From assembly GCA_001414345.1 (NCBI GenBank), contig LLCB01000083.1:124001-188000 (forward strand): 64,000 nt of DNA. Direction: 5' to 3'. This DNA is from Hymenoscyphus infarciens (lineage: Eukaryota; Ascomycota; Leotiomycetes; Helotiales; Helotiaceae). This document shows, one piece after another, positions 22,024 to 33,287 of this stretch. A model generated the notes under the pieces. It searched no databases, was not told the origin of the DNA, and worked only from the letters and a program-made list of their open reading frames with translations. How positions within the stretch are numbered: position 1 is the stretch's first letter; each line of letters starts with the position of its first letter. The position numbers and the translations under genes were made by a program.

Positions 22024-24772
22024 GGTGTTGTAAATGAATAGGATTGGGTTGGCAGAAGGCATGTTGGGTCAAAGAAATTAAAAGCACAGATTGCCCCCCG
22101 GGCGGATTATTTTGGCCAAGATGAAAAACGTAGTCAAGTGAGGATTTCTATACAAAAGCGAAGAGAGGGAGAGGTTTGATAAGAAAAGTAGTATTGTTAT
22201 CGTGAATATCCTCAACGCTATCGATATGTTATCATCGGGCAAAAGCGGTTCAAATTGAGCTACATAAACCAAGCAACCGAGAAGCCGAATCAACTTGAAA
22301 ATCACCACAACTGTAAGTATAGTAGAGCTTTTCTCAAGCTCGAGTGAACGATTCTCAAGTTGATAAACTCAACCAACCTAGAAGTCAACATCACACACAG
22401 AAATTGACTATCACTTGATAGCCACGTGATATCCTTCCATTTCTTTGATACATCTAAAAATAGATTTTAAGTTGGTCTCCCTCATTTCATCTGGAAGATC
22501 AACGTGGAAACCAACACCAACTGCAGGAACCGCCTTCGGGGGATCCCTTCTCTCTCGGACTCTGATGACGATATTAAACATACAGCGTTTGCTCTGGCCA
22601 CCGGTTTCTTTGTGCTGAACCAGTCGTGGCCAGCCAAATACTTGCTCATCTCGACCTGATACACCTGGCGCTTCACCAAGGACGATCTAGGTTTGAGTAA
22701 CACAGAGGGTCGGGGATGTTACCGGTCGTTTTGATCTGAAGTCTGAAGATTGTAACAAGGGCCAAGGCATGAATCTTCATCCCATCCCACATTCATTTTT
22801 GCCGTGGGGGCTTTTGTATCAAGGACTTCCGAGCAACCGAGCAACCGGGTTGGCAGTTGCAGTTGCAGTGTTCAGAATGCATGAGGGTCTTGATGCCGTT
22901 TACATCTTCTTACGATTCGTTGGACGGAAAGACTTTTGTCGAAAGGAAGAACGAGAGTAGATTGGATTTAGCAAATTATTTGCATGCCCGCCGGCATCAA
23001 ATTGCCACAAGTGGGTGTAAATGGGCGCAGAAGACAAGCTTTCGCGGAGTCGCTGTCACCGATGTCAAAAAAGCGAAAAAGTGTCGTTCCCGGGGATTAC
23101 GAGTCTACGACTCTCGAAAAGGAGGCTGTGCAAAGAGGGTGGCCCTTTGATGGGGAAATGAACTCCACAGGGCACCTGCAAGACGCGCCGTGTTACAGTA
23201 TCTCCGTACCCGCTGACTTGCCCGGATCTTGGAGTTTGGAATTGTCAACTTTTCAGAGTTGAAATCGGCTCAGAGTTGAAATCGGTTCAGACTCCAGAGT
23301 TGAGGTGGTTGAGCGAGGGGCATCCTTTGATCGGGTCATGGCCCATGGGTGTGGTGGCAGATGTCGTCTTAATTTCCCAAGGTCATCCGTGTTGAGATCT
23401 GAGGAGAAACAAAAGCTAACCTGAGCTGGGTGCAGATATTGGCACCTGGCGACAAGACGAAGAGCTTGCCCAGTTGGCCATTCGAAGGAGTGCTAATTCT
23501 CTGATCTCAATCTGGTGATGGCGATCTCAATTCTGTAAAGTGGTATACGGCTCTACCGATCTCAGCGTGCAAGTCGTAACCTCGTAAGGTGGATGAGGCC
23601 TGACTAAGTGTGGTGTTCGGGCAAGTGGTGAGACTGCGAGAGGAACATAAGCATCTAATTCTAGCAGGATTTCCATTTCGTAGTGCAAATTTCTCTCGTT
23701 CGTATACGTATACCGGACAGGGCTACTTTTACTTACTCGAGTATTTACTCGATCAAAACAGAGTTGTTATAGAGGAAACCCGGCAAATAGTCAAATAATT
23801 GCGTGACAACAAATAGTCAAAGGACCCGGACTCAATGGTAAATAACAAACGCGTGGAAAAAGAGGCGCCCCAGGGCAATTTCCAGACTCGCCCTTGAAGT
23901 CTTGGAACTGCTTGAAATACCGTCTGTATTGGCTGAGGGGGGCGGTGCTGAGTCCAGCTGCTGATGATTTCAGGCCAATACGAAGGGGAAGATAGAGCCA
24001 CTTACTCGAGCCACACGACAGTTGCGGAATACGGCTTGGTGGAGTGAATAACCGACCGCAGCTATTATAGTCTACCGTAGCGTTTCGTCGCCTCTTCAAC
24101 CGTGCGTTACTTCTCCAACCACCAAGTCGCCAGCCAAAACCGCCAAAACCAACCTCCCCTCCAGCCCTTCAATACCTTCCTTAGCTTACCGGCCACCGTA
24201 CCATATCCGCTTCCGTTGCTCGGCTCACCCACCCAAAATCTAGCCACTGCGCCGCAACTCCCTCGTCCTCTCCCTTTCCCTTCCAACTTCACCCTGATCT
24301 TCCGCTACTCTCACTCTCACAACACCACCTCACTCCTCCATTCAAACCACCCCCCATAAACATCTTCTCCCCCCCCCATCTACGTCCACGACGTCGTCGA
24401 CATCTCTCTCGTTCTCGATTCGACTTCTACCTTCTCCCGCCTCGCAGCATTCCTTCGTTTGTGAGCTGGAACCCTCACCTCGTCTGCGAATCCAAATTCC
24501 TCGTTCCACCACCACCTCCTCGTTCGTCATTCCCCAGCGCCGCCAAATTTTTTGGACACGACATCATAGGGACTTGTATCGCCGTAACCATCCTCTCCCA
24601 CATCCACCACTCGATTCCGAACATTGCGCATTGTAAACATATCGTGAAAGCGTCTTGATACATTGGGAGGAAAGGCTGCGTCATCAGCACAACAACAACA
24701 GTCTTGGGACCGGAACAACACCACTTATTCCATCGTTGCCACGACGGCACTCGTCGACACAGTATCGCCAAT
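22024..24772. other. Long intergenic region including the promoter of the FLC gene
   Basis: There is no recognised protein-coding gene in 2.7 kb, although frames of 60-100 codons occur on both strands around 22.8-24.1 kb. From about 24150 to 24540 the + strand is C/T-rich, including a C-tract at about 24370, as in a fungal core promoter or leader. An upstream in-frame ATG at 24704 precedes the chosen FLC start. Confidence 0.4.
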
Positions 24773-27119
24773 ATGCGGTCCTCAATATTACTTTCGCCTC
24801 TCGTATTTCTGACTTCTTTCCTTTCTCTACTTTCCGGCGCCTCCGCCATCCGTTTAATTGAATCGAAATCCCTCAACTCGTGCCAGGACAATTCCAGCTT
24901 TACCGCGAGTTTATTCAACGTTGTATTCACGCCAGATAACAGAACGCTCACATTCGATATTGTCGGTGTTTCTTCCATTCAGGGCAATGTTACATTTGGA
25001 ATCGAAGTCGCCGCCTATGGTTTGAACATCGTCACGCAAAAGCTCGATCCATGTACCGTAAAGGACATGACAGGAATGTGCCCTATGGCCACTGGACAAC
25101 TCGATATCAATTCCAACATTCAACTCGACCAAAGTGTCATCAACCAGATTCCAGGGATTGCTTACGGTGTTCCCGACCTCGACGCAAATGTTAAGATTCA
25201 CATCAATTCAACTGCCAACCCACTTGTTAGTTTGGCATGTGTGGAAGCCAATTTATCCAACGGTCAGACAGTCGATCAAAAGGGTGTAGGATGGGCAACT
25301 GCAGTTATTGCAGGTTTGGCATTGGTAGCATCAGCCGTCACATCTGGTCTAGGTCACTCCAACACCGCTGCCCACGTTGCTGCCAACGCTCTATCTCTCT
25401 TCGGATATTTCCAAGCACAAGCCATTATTGGAATGACCTCTGTCTCTCTTCCACCCATTGTTCAATCCTGGACCCAAAACTTTGACTGGACTATGGGTAT
25501 TATCGAGGTTGATTTCATGCAAAAGATTGCAACTTGGTATCAAAAGTCGACCGGAGGAACCCCAGACACCCTTCTCAACACTCTCACCACAACCTCCGTT
25601 CAAGTAGAGAAGCGTTCAGTTGGACAACTTGCCAAGAGATCAATTGATCAAACCATCAACTTACTCACCCGCGCCCACGAACTCCACACCCGTAGCAACA
25701 ATGCTGGTACCGAGACCGTTACCGGAACTTACATCGTTCGAGGAATCAAGCGTGTTGCATTCAGAGCTGGAATTGAAGCCACCAATATCTTCTTGACTGG
25801 TCTCGCTTTCTACTCTATTTTCATCGTCTTCACAATCATCTTCGTTGCCCTGTTCAAGGGATTCTGCGAGCTTGCTGTTAAAATGAAGTGGATGAAGACT
25901 GACAAGTTCCAAGACTTTCGAAATGGGTGGTTCACAGTTCTCAAGGGTATCATGTTCCGAATGGTCCTCATTGGCTACCCACAAATGGTGATTCTCTGCT
26001 TGTGGGAGTTCACCCAGGTCGATTCGCCAGCTGAAGTTGTTCTCGCCATTTTCTTCTTTTTCGGAATGACTGGAACTCTTGCATGGGCAGCCATGAAGGT
26101 TATTAGAATTGCAAAGCGATCGGTCGAGATGCACAAGAACGCAGCATACATCTTGTATTCTGACCCAGCAGCACTTAACAAATGGGGATTCCTCTACGTT
26201 CAATTTAGAGCTACCGCCTACTACTTCATCCTTCCATTTTTGGTCTACATTCTCATCAAAGGAATGTTTATTGCATTTGGACAAAACGCAGGAACTGTTC
26301 AGGCTGTCGCGCTTCTCCTCATTGAGGCTGCTGCTTTGATTGGCGCCAGTGTAATCCGACCATGGATGGACAAGAGCACCAACACCTTTAACATTGCCAT
26401 CTGTGCAGTCAACTTTGTCAACACCGTCTTCCTCCTGGTCTTCACCGAGGTCTTCAACCAGCCTGGTCTTGTAACTGGTATCATGGGTGTTATCTTCTTC
26501 ATTATCAACGCAGCCTTCTCTTTAGTCCTTCTCATTCTCGTCTTGATCGCCACCATCTATGCTTTCATCCGAAAGAATCCAGATACCCGATATCAACCAA
26601 TGAGCGATGATCGCGCTTCTTTTATCAAGTCACAAACTCAGTTGACTACCGAACTCGATGCCCTCGGAGCAACTGCCCGTGGTGACAGCAAGGGAGGCTA
26701 CAAGCACAACCTTGATTTAGATGACGACAACGAGTCTTGGTCTTCAGACTCAGTGAGACATCCAGCAAACATGCCACTTCCACCATCCACAGCGAACTCC
26801 GGCGCACATTACCGGGAACCTCCTCATTCTCCTGTCGATCCTTCAGTACCACTTTTCCCAGCTGGTAACAGAGGGTCACCGCCAAATTATCAAGATAGAT
26901 CGCAGAATATTTCACCGGCACCAGCAGCTGCTCCATACCGGGATAACAATTCAAATGCGAACCTTTCGCAAAATTATAGAGCGCAGAACAATGCTAGTCC
27001 AGCAAGTTTCCGAGGCCAGAGTAATGCCAGGTAAGCAAGCCACTTCGTCTTGGTTATGAAATAGAGAAGCTAACATGTATTATAGTCCATGGCAAAGGGG
27101 AGCTGGTTATGACCATTAA
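24773..27119 (+). CDS. FLC/TRP-like membrane protein (ML-like domain plus TRP-like channel domain)
   Basis: FLC proteins (yeast Flc1-3, fission yeast Pkd2) sit in the ER or plasma membrane and are implicated in FAD transport, calcium homeostasis and cell-wall maintenance. Two exons (24773-27030 and 27086-27119) give 763 residues. The ATG at 24773 begins a clear signal peptide (MRSSILLSPLVFLTSFLSLL then SGASA); the ATG at 24704 would bury it. Residues about 26-165 form the ML-like luminal domain with paired Cys (NSCQDNSS, DPCTVKD, MCPMATG). Then come about nine hydrophobic helices, including GWATAVIAGLALVASAVTSG and GLAFYSIFIVFTIIFVALFK. The last roughly 120 residues are hydrophilic, rich in Ser, Asn and Pro, and presumably cytosolic. 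The short final exon adds SPWQRGAGYDH. Codon use is C-ending and highly ordered, suggesting strong expression. Confidence 0.92.
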
Positions 27120-29528
27120 TGAAAGAACTTAATAGGCGTTGTGGACGTCGGGGGACTGTTTAACCCCCTCGATGTAAGACATTCCTGGGACTTGGTGTTA
27201 TCTGCTTTATTCATTGCATCTTCCCTCGCAGCGGCGTCAAGAATTTCGGCAGCTGGCTGTGCGTGGAACGAGGTGTTGTCTTTTTTAAAAACCTATATTT
27301 TGCATCGGATGGGCGACGTTTGTTTTTGGATTGTTGTCAATTCCTGTACAAAGAAGGGAAAGGATGGAGGAAAGCGAGTGAGGAGAAAGAAAAGAAAAGG
27401 GCTGGTTCTCGATCTGAAAGGCAACATGCAGTACAGAGACACCTTTGATGGGTTTAAAACTTTGAGGGAGGGTCTGAAGGGAAAGCGTTGCATTGTCTCA
27501 GGTCGGGGGCTTTTGTTTTTTTTTTTTTTTTGGAGGTCTGAGCGATGGGTACATAATCGAGTTTCCGTCTTGCTCTCTTTTTTTTGTTGGCTGTAAAGGA
27601 GGGAGGGAGAGGAGCGAGAGATGGAGACGATAGGGTATTGGGGGTTGTATGATACTTTATAGATGTGATGGACCTTGGTTTTAGGCTTTATTTGACTTTT
27701 TTTTTGTTCTCTGATATGATATACATGTGTCCCTTGTGCGTGCTTGTGTATATGTGGTTGGTGCGAAGTGTTTGTGAGTGAGAAGTGGGAGAGTGAAATA
27801 TCTCGCGATGAATTTTCGACATGAAAAGGCGTGTAGGAGGGGGGGGACGAGCGATAGGGTCGTGACTTGAGTCAGCTTGCTGGTACGGCACTTGTGTGTA
27901 AGTTGGAGAATTTAGGTTATTACACAAAGCAACATAAATTCATTTCTTTTTTGGGGTAGGGGTAGGGGTAGGATATGGGGAATTGAGGCTTTGTAGATGG
28001 CTCGAGAGTCGAGAGTGCAGTATGTCTTTGGTGGGTGGGTTTGGTTGAATAGTATGATTCGTCTTATTAGAAGAAATTTGGTGTGTTAAGCGGTGCTTCT
28101 TATAAGTGGGTGAGTGGGTGAGTGTGGTTGTGATAAGGAGAGGGGGGGGGGGGTTCTTTCATAGTCTCAATCAAGGAAAGTTTCGTCGCTATCGTCGCTT
28201 CTAAAAAGAGGGTGACGAGTGTACTCGGCATGATATTCACAAGACCAGCTTTGAACTGCTTTAGCTTAGGATTAATGTTTTGGAAGATTGGGGTGGGGGG
28301 GGGAAAGTAAGTTTACGATGGCCCATAGATGGTGCAGCTCCACGTCTACGATTGAGGGGTTTTTTCTTGGGGGTAGGTTCTTTTTGGGGAAGGGGTTTGT
28401 TTGCACTTGGAGGTTCGTGGTGATTTTGACGGTAAGGTTGAAGTTTCGGAAGCTTGTTTTGCTTTCTTTGCTTTTGGAAAAGAGGATGCGACTCTTGATG
28501 GTTCTTCATGGCTCTCCTTGTTGCTGTTTATCTTTGGGTCTCTCTTTACTTCTCAATGTTTTCTCATCAAAGCAAACTCATGTGTGAATTGTATGCTTGC
28601 ACCAGAGCGCTTTCTCCTGTTAGTGGTTAGCGGCAGTGATTAGGTATATTGTTCTCATGCTGGTCTAGAAGTAAGAAGCTGTGGGGTTAAGCTCGGGGTA
28701 ATGGGGAAAGAGCGACCTGGAGTCGGAGTCCTGGGAGTTCAACTCGCACGCAACCTTTACGAAGGAAATATATCTTGATGTTGGATTGCATTGGAACCAG
28801 AAAGTACAAAACTATATGAGCTCATCTTTTCCCGCTCGGGAAAAGTCGCCAACTTGGTTGTTGAGGAAGATGAATCTACTTCGACCGCGGGAAAAAATGG
28901 AAAAGTTTCTGGGGTATTTTTAGGGGTGGTTATGAGAAAGCTCTTTTCATCTCATTGACAGTTGAGGTGAAAATAGTGGGGTTTTAATCAATGCACTTTA
29001 TTCTTCTTAAATACAGCAACAAATATCAATTCAACGGTTCGTGCGCCTAATCCAACGCAATGCTGCACTTATTGGTTTGCCAAATCTTGCATTCACCGGT
29101 ACCTGAACATGCAAATTTTGCTAGATCGTTTTATGCGTGACGGAAACCTCTTTTACGTCACTTACATGCTAGACTGTCCCTGGGGATGTTTATTTAACTG
29201 TAAGTTGAGGTTTTTCACAGTGGTTTTCGATTCGAGAGCTAATTGAGACTCGACGGTGAAGTGTTTGTGTTTCTTTAGACAGTTTGAGTGTGATACATGG
29301 TTTACGAATGAGAGGTTTGAGTAGCGTACCAAATGCTTTATGGCGGGTCTGAGATAGGGGTTGAGTATGAGTATGCAGAAGGGTCTATCCAGGACGCCAA
29401 AATGGGGCGCTTCCACCGCAAATCTTCCTTGTCTATTTTTGGAAGTGGAGGGGGTCTTTCGAGTTTTATGGTCTTTAAGGGGATTTTGGGAGTGTTGAAA
29501 TGTGTGTGTAAGAGTTTATAGTTTTGAC
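27120..29528. other. Intergenic region with G/T-rich low-complexity sequence
   Basis: This holds the 3' region of the FLC gene and about 2 kb without a recognised gene. There are G-tracts at about 27838, 28141-28153 and 28291, and GTGGGTGA repeats near 28106-28124. Frames such as 28288-28587 are low-complexity G/T artefacts. Confidence 0.4.
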
Positions 29529-29768
29529 ACCAAGCTGTCTATAGAGAAGAAAAATTGCAATTCCATTCTCAATGACATTTGCCCACATATCATGAAATGT
29601 TTGCCAGCCGGTGTGGTTTCGTTCAGTATCGGCACTCATGAGAGTAACAGCAGCAGTTGGGTCAATTGCCGTGACACTCAAATCGACAGTATTGGCATCC
29701 AGCATGGAAATCAAGCCACCACGCGCCATTGTGATACTTCGGTAAGTGAGATGTTGATATAAGCCCAT
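29529..29768 (-). pseudogene. Fragment of an ABC multidrug transporter (ABCC type)
   Basis: About 80 codons read like part of the first transmembrane domain of a fungal ABCC transporter: YQHLTYRSITMARGGLIS, then VTLMSADTERNHTGWQTFHD, MWANVIENG and AIFLLYRQLG. Intact family members have similar strings, including the MSADIERI and LLxRQLG blocks. No nucleotide-binding domain, Walker motif or further membrane domain is found on either side. The fragment starts only a few bases from the NRPS relic, which points the other way. It is a dead remnant, probably left by a deletion or rearrangement. Confidence 0.7.
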
Positions 29769-29770
29769 CG

Positions 29771-31161
29771 ATCGATGCTTTTACTGCAGAGCTTCAACAG
29801 GGAGATCGCATTTCCGGCCCGAAACTTGGAGAATCATATCTTCGCTTTACAGTAGCGAAACTCAGGATTTCGGAGAACCATAGGATTATTATCCGCTTGT
29901 CTCATGCACAATATGATGGTGTGTGTTTGCCACGAATAATAGACGCGCTGAGAGCAGCAGACCATGGTGAACCGATTCCCCAAACTCCATCCTTCTCATC
30001 TTATGTCCGGGCTGCTGTTGGAACGACCACGAGTGAGCACTATAAATATTGGCAAGATCTTCTCAAGGGTCAAAAAGGACAGACTTAGTTCATCGACGAG
30101 GACCAAATTACAGTCGAGGGCCGGAACCACCAATTATGTCAAGGCGAATTGTCAAGATCGCTTCTCTAGCTCATGAGGGGGTCACGGCTGCTACAGTCGT
30201 CAAAGCAGCGTGGTCATTGACTCTCGCTGAACTAACTGCAGGCTCGGATCTACTATTTGGGAATGTAATCAGTGAGAGAAATGGATCTTTGGCTGGAGTT
30301 GAGAATATCGTAGGACCATGTGTCAATACCGTCCCAGTACGTGCCAATTTCCAAGCCGGTTGGACAGCTCTAGATCTACTGAAACACCAACAAACCCAAC
30401 AAACCTCAAATATGGCCTACGAATCCCTTGGGTTCCGTGAGAGCATCAAGCACTGCACCACCTGGGAGAATTGGACAAATTTCACTACAGTTTACCAACA
30501 CCAAAATATTCAGCAAACGCCTTCACTCTCTCTCGGAAACAAGTATTCATTTGAAGGCGATGGCACACAAGACCCCAGCACCCATTTCACCATCGTCTCC
30601 ATTCCCCACGGAGGCGAAGATATCGAAATAACCCTCATATTTGCGCTCTCAAACGTCCAGATGACCAAATTAGCAAAATCCCAGTACCATCCTTCCTACA
30701 CCCTCGGAACTTAATTCTCTCCCCCGTCTTTTGCCAGGGGATACTTCCGTCCTCTCGGCTCCCCGAATGTCCCGCTCCCTCGATACCCTAAAGCGTAAAC
30801 ATCTCCTTCTTTATTCTGATGTGCTCACTCGGGGTTGGAGAGAGATTCTGGGGAAAGGAAGAGTATTGATTCCGAGAGTTCTTTCTTCGAGCTTGGGGGT
30901 GATATTATGGGACTTGCGCAACTAGGGAGTTTCTTGGAGGGGGAGGGGTTTAAAATTAAGCTTGAGGAGCTAGTTCAGCACCCGGTCTTGATGGAGTAGT
31001 TAGCGCTTTTAGCAAGGGATCGGGAGGTGGATGGGGAAGAGGGTGTGGAGAGTGAGCTCACTAATAGTGAGAAGGGGGATGTGCCGATGAAAGTGAAGAC
31101 TGGGATGTGGGGGTCGATTAGGAAGATAGCTAAGGTTAAGGGGAGGAAGTGTTGCTCGTGA
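29771..31161 (+). pseudogene. Broken C-T segment of a non-ribosomal peptide synthetase (ferrichrome-type siderophore synthetase-like)
   Basis: Condensation-domain sequence is read in two frames. 29771-30088 contains RLSHAQYDGVCLP (the HHxxxDG catalytic motif in its degenerate form, as seen in C-terminal modules of ferrichrome synthetases) and a YWQDLLKGQ block, and ends in TAG at 30086. About 30090-30714 continues in another frame with TAATVVKAAWSLTLAELTAG and VGPCVNTVPVRA, ending in TAA. After two more stops, a carrier-protein domain is readable at about 30862-31020: SSFFELGGDIMGLAQLGSFL. The 4'-phosphopantetheine serine expected after LGGD is missing, and TAG occurs at 30997. Adenylation domains and the rest of the gene are absent. 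The piece cannot be functional. Assignment to the SidC-like subgroup rests on the SHAQYDG motif and the C-then-T order. Confidence 0.8.
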
Positions 31162-31436
31162 GGTTGGAGTTGCTTGAGTTCCTTTCTATATACTTCTTTT
31201 CATCGTGAAAGCGGAGATTTGTCGTTTAGCAGTTCGGGTTTCAATTGTTTTGTCTTGTTTCTTATTTATGTTTACTACATTCTTCATTTCACTTGGAATC
31301 TGGTTGTAAATTACTTGCAACTTAATTCTTTATATACATCGTAATCGTATCATATATACTAAACGAAGCAAACCCCATTTGGAATCATACAACATTTCAA
31401 GCGTGGTGTTTATCTCATTACACAGACAAGGCAATC

Positions 31437-33287
31437 TCAAGAAGATGCGCACATACGTCCCTCCTCGGTGAAAGTCCATTTCTCACTTCCAACAGTGGCA
31501 ACGGCATAGAAGACAGATTTAGGATCCCACTTCTGCTTGATAGCGAGAAGAGCATCATAGTTGGCGCCAAAGAAAGCATCTTGGAAATCTGGCTGTTGGA
31601 AATCAGCTTCGTTCATGTATGATCCGCTGCCTGGAGTCAAGGCGGTGAGTTGAGGCAAGAGCTCGTTGGTCAATTGATCTTGTTGAGCGACCATGGTCGA
31701 CCACTTGGCGGAAGAGTTCCATGATTTGGTCAATGTGGCGTGGACGAGAGCGTTTCTCCATGCTGGGAGGAGAGCGTTGGAGACATTTGTTTTGGCGGAA
31801 GCATCCACGGAGACACCGAGGAGCAAGACACCATGCTCAGTAATGTTTCGGAGGGCGACTTGAATTCCAGCATTGCTGGTCTCGATAACATCACGGGGGA
31901 TGAGACGACTAGCAAACTGGTATTCCTCAACGTGGAGGTTGCCATAAGGAAGAGGTCCCATATAGGTGTTGTAATGCTCTCTGTATGTAGCAGACTCGGA
32001 GTAGGAATGGCTGTATGGAATGGCGAGCGAAGTCAAGACAGCCACAAATGGCGCAAGGATGGCCTCAACCTGGGCGGCGGTTTGGTTGTAAGCTGTAACT
32101 GGGTTGATGACAAAGACTGCATCGTTGAAGTAGAAGACAACCATGGTACCGTTGTCAATCATTGCTGGGAGTAAGGCATGGAATTCGGAGATGGCTTCAT
32201 AGAATTTGTCGGCTGTCGTATAAACAGCAGCGAAGGATAGGGTGGCTCCTCCGACAGGGGCATCAGGATAGGTCTTGACGGTAATGGAGACAACAATGCC
32301 GTAACCGACACCACCACCGCTCATTGCCCAATAGAGATCGGAGTTCTCAGTGCGAGAAGCAGTGACAAGATCACCTGCAGCGGTGACGACCTCAAAGCTA
32401 AGTGTTTGATCTGCAGCAAGACCAAAGCTGGAGCTGAGTGCTGAGTGACCTGTAAAGTTTGTCAGTAAAACATTACTTACCGAAAAGAAGAAATCTTACC
32501 ACCACCAGCTGTGTAACCACCGGCAAGACCAACAGTTGGGCACTCTCCAGAAACGACGACTTGGCCGACAGCATTTGCGGCTTCCAACATTTCATATCCC
32601 AGGACACCAGCTCCGACCTTGACAGCAGTTCCTTGGTAGTACTCATCCGCGTAGTCTGAAATGAATGAAATATTCTTCAACTTGTGAGTCCAGACGGCCA
32701 AAGAACCTGCACCAGTGGATCTACCGAGAAAGCTATCGACTCATTAGTATTTACTCAGCTACAAGTTTTTTCCCTTGGAACTTACTCATGTCCAGTGTTG
32801 CGGACCAGGAAGCGAACGTTGTTTGTTTGTGCAAAGCTTAAACCGGCCTTGATATCATCGACAGTCTCAACTTCAATTGCAAATCGGGCGTAGTTTCCAA
32901 GCAAGCAAGGTTGTTCTCGTGGGGTGAAGGGATCGCAACTTTGGTTTGCGAAGAAGGCTTGCATGACGGAAGATGATGATGGCAAGCTATTTCTGATCAG
33001 TTTCTGGAAGAAGAGGGTAATTGATTAACATACTGGGTTTCTGGATTGGTCCATACGTTCTGAAGTGCAGTGCAGGCTGCCTCATCGTAGTTGGGGTCGT
33101 GGCAAGGTGATCCAAGTGGAGAAGCAGCAATCAACTTTCCACCGGTAGTGGTGTTGAGAGTTGCCCAAGTTGCCTCCGATGGCCAGGATACATCGCCAGG
33201 GAAGGAGTAGCAAGTGTCAGCCAACACCTTACAGGCTTGAGCAGCAAGTGCTGCTACGACTGATCTGGAGACGTTGGAAGGCTTCAT
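31437..33287 (-). CDS. Secreted FAD-linked oxidase, berberine-bridge-enzyme type (PCMH plus BBE domains)
   Basis: Four exons (33287-33034, 32992-32786, 32732-32500 and 32449-31437) give 568 residues with matching phases. A signal peptide is visible (MKPSNVSRSVVAALAAQACK then VLADT). The PCMH-type FAD domain spans about residues 120-300. RNTGHDFLGRSTGAG places His153 for an 8-alpha-histidyl FAD bond, and GECPTVGLAGGYTAGGG places Cys218 for a possible second, cysteinyl bond, as in berberine bridge enzyme and GOOX-type oxidases. The C-terminal BBE motif is FFGANYDALLAIKQKWDPKSVFYAVATVGSE. Such enzymes oxidise sugars or secondary metabolites with oxygen, releasing hydrogen peroxide; the substrate cannot be read from sequence. 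It lies near the NRPS/ABC relic but is intact, with several N-glycosylation sites. Confidence 0.9.

Noticed and set aside
24704..24772. Upstream in-frame ATG of the FLC gene as the true start
   Set aside because: It would add 23 hydrophilic residues before a clear signal peptide, so the ATG at 24773 is preferred.
25661..26284. 207-codon minus-strand frame
   Set aside because: It is the antisense shadow of the FLC membrane protein.
28680..28760. Possible tRNA (GGAGTTCAACTCGC resembling a T-arm)
   Set aside because: No matching acceptor stem or D-arm could be drawn, and the B-box consensus is poor.
29380..29405. Minus-strand GGCGTCCTGGAT resembling the large TIR end
   Set aside because: Only 12 bases match and the diagnostic GCACCAAAAAGTCGG does not follow; probably chance.
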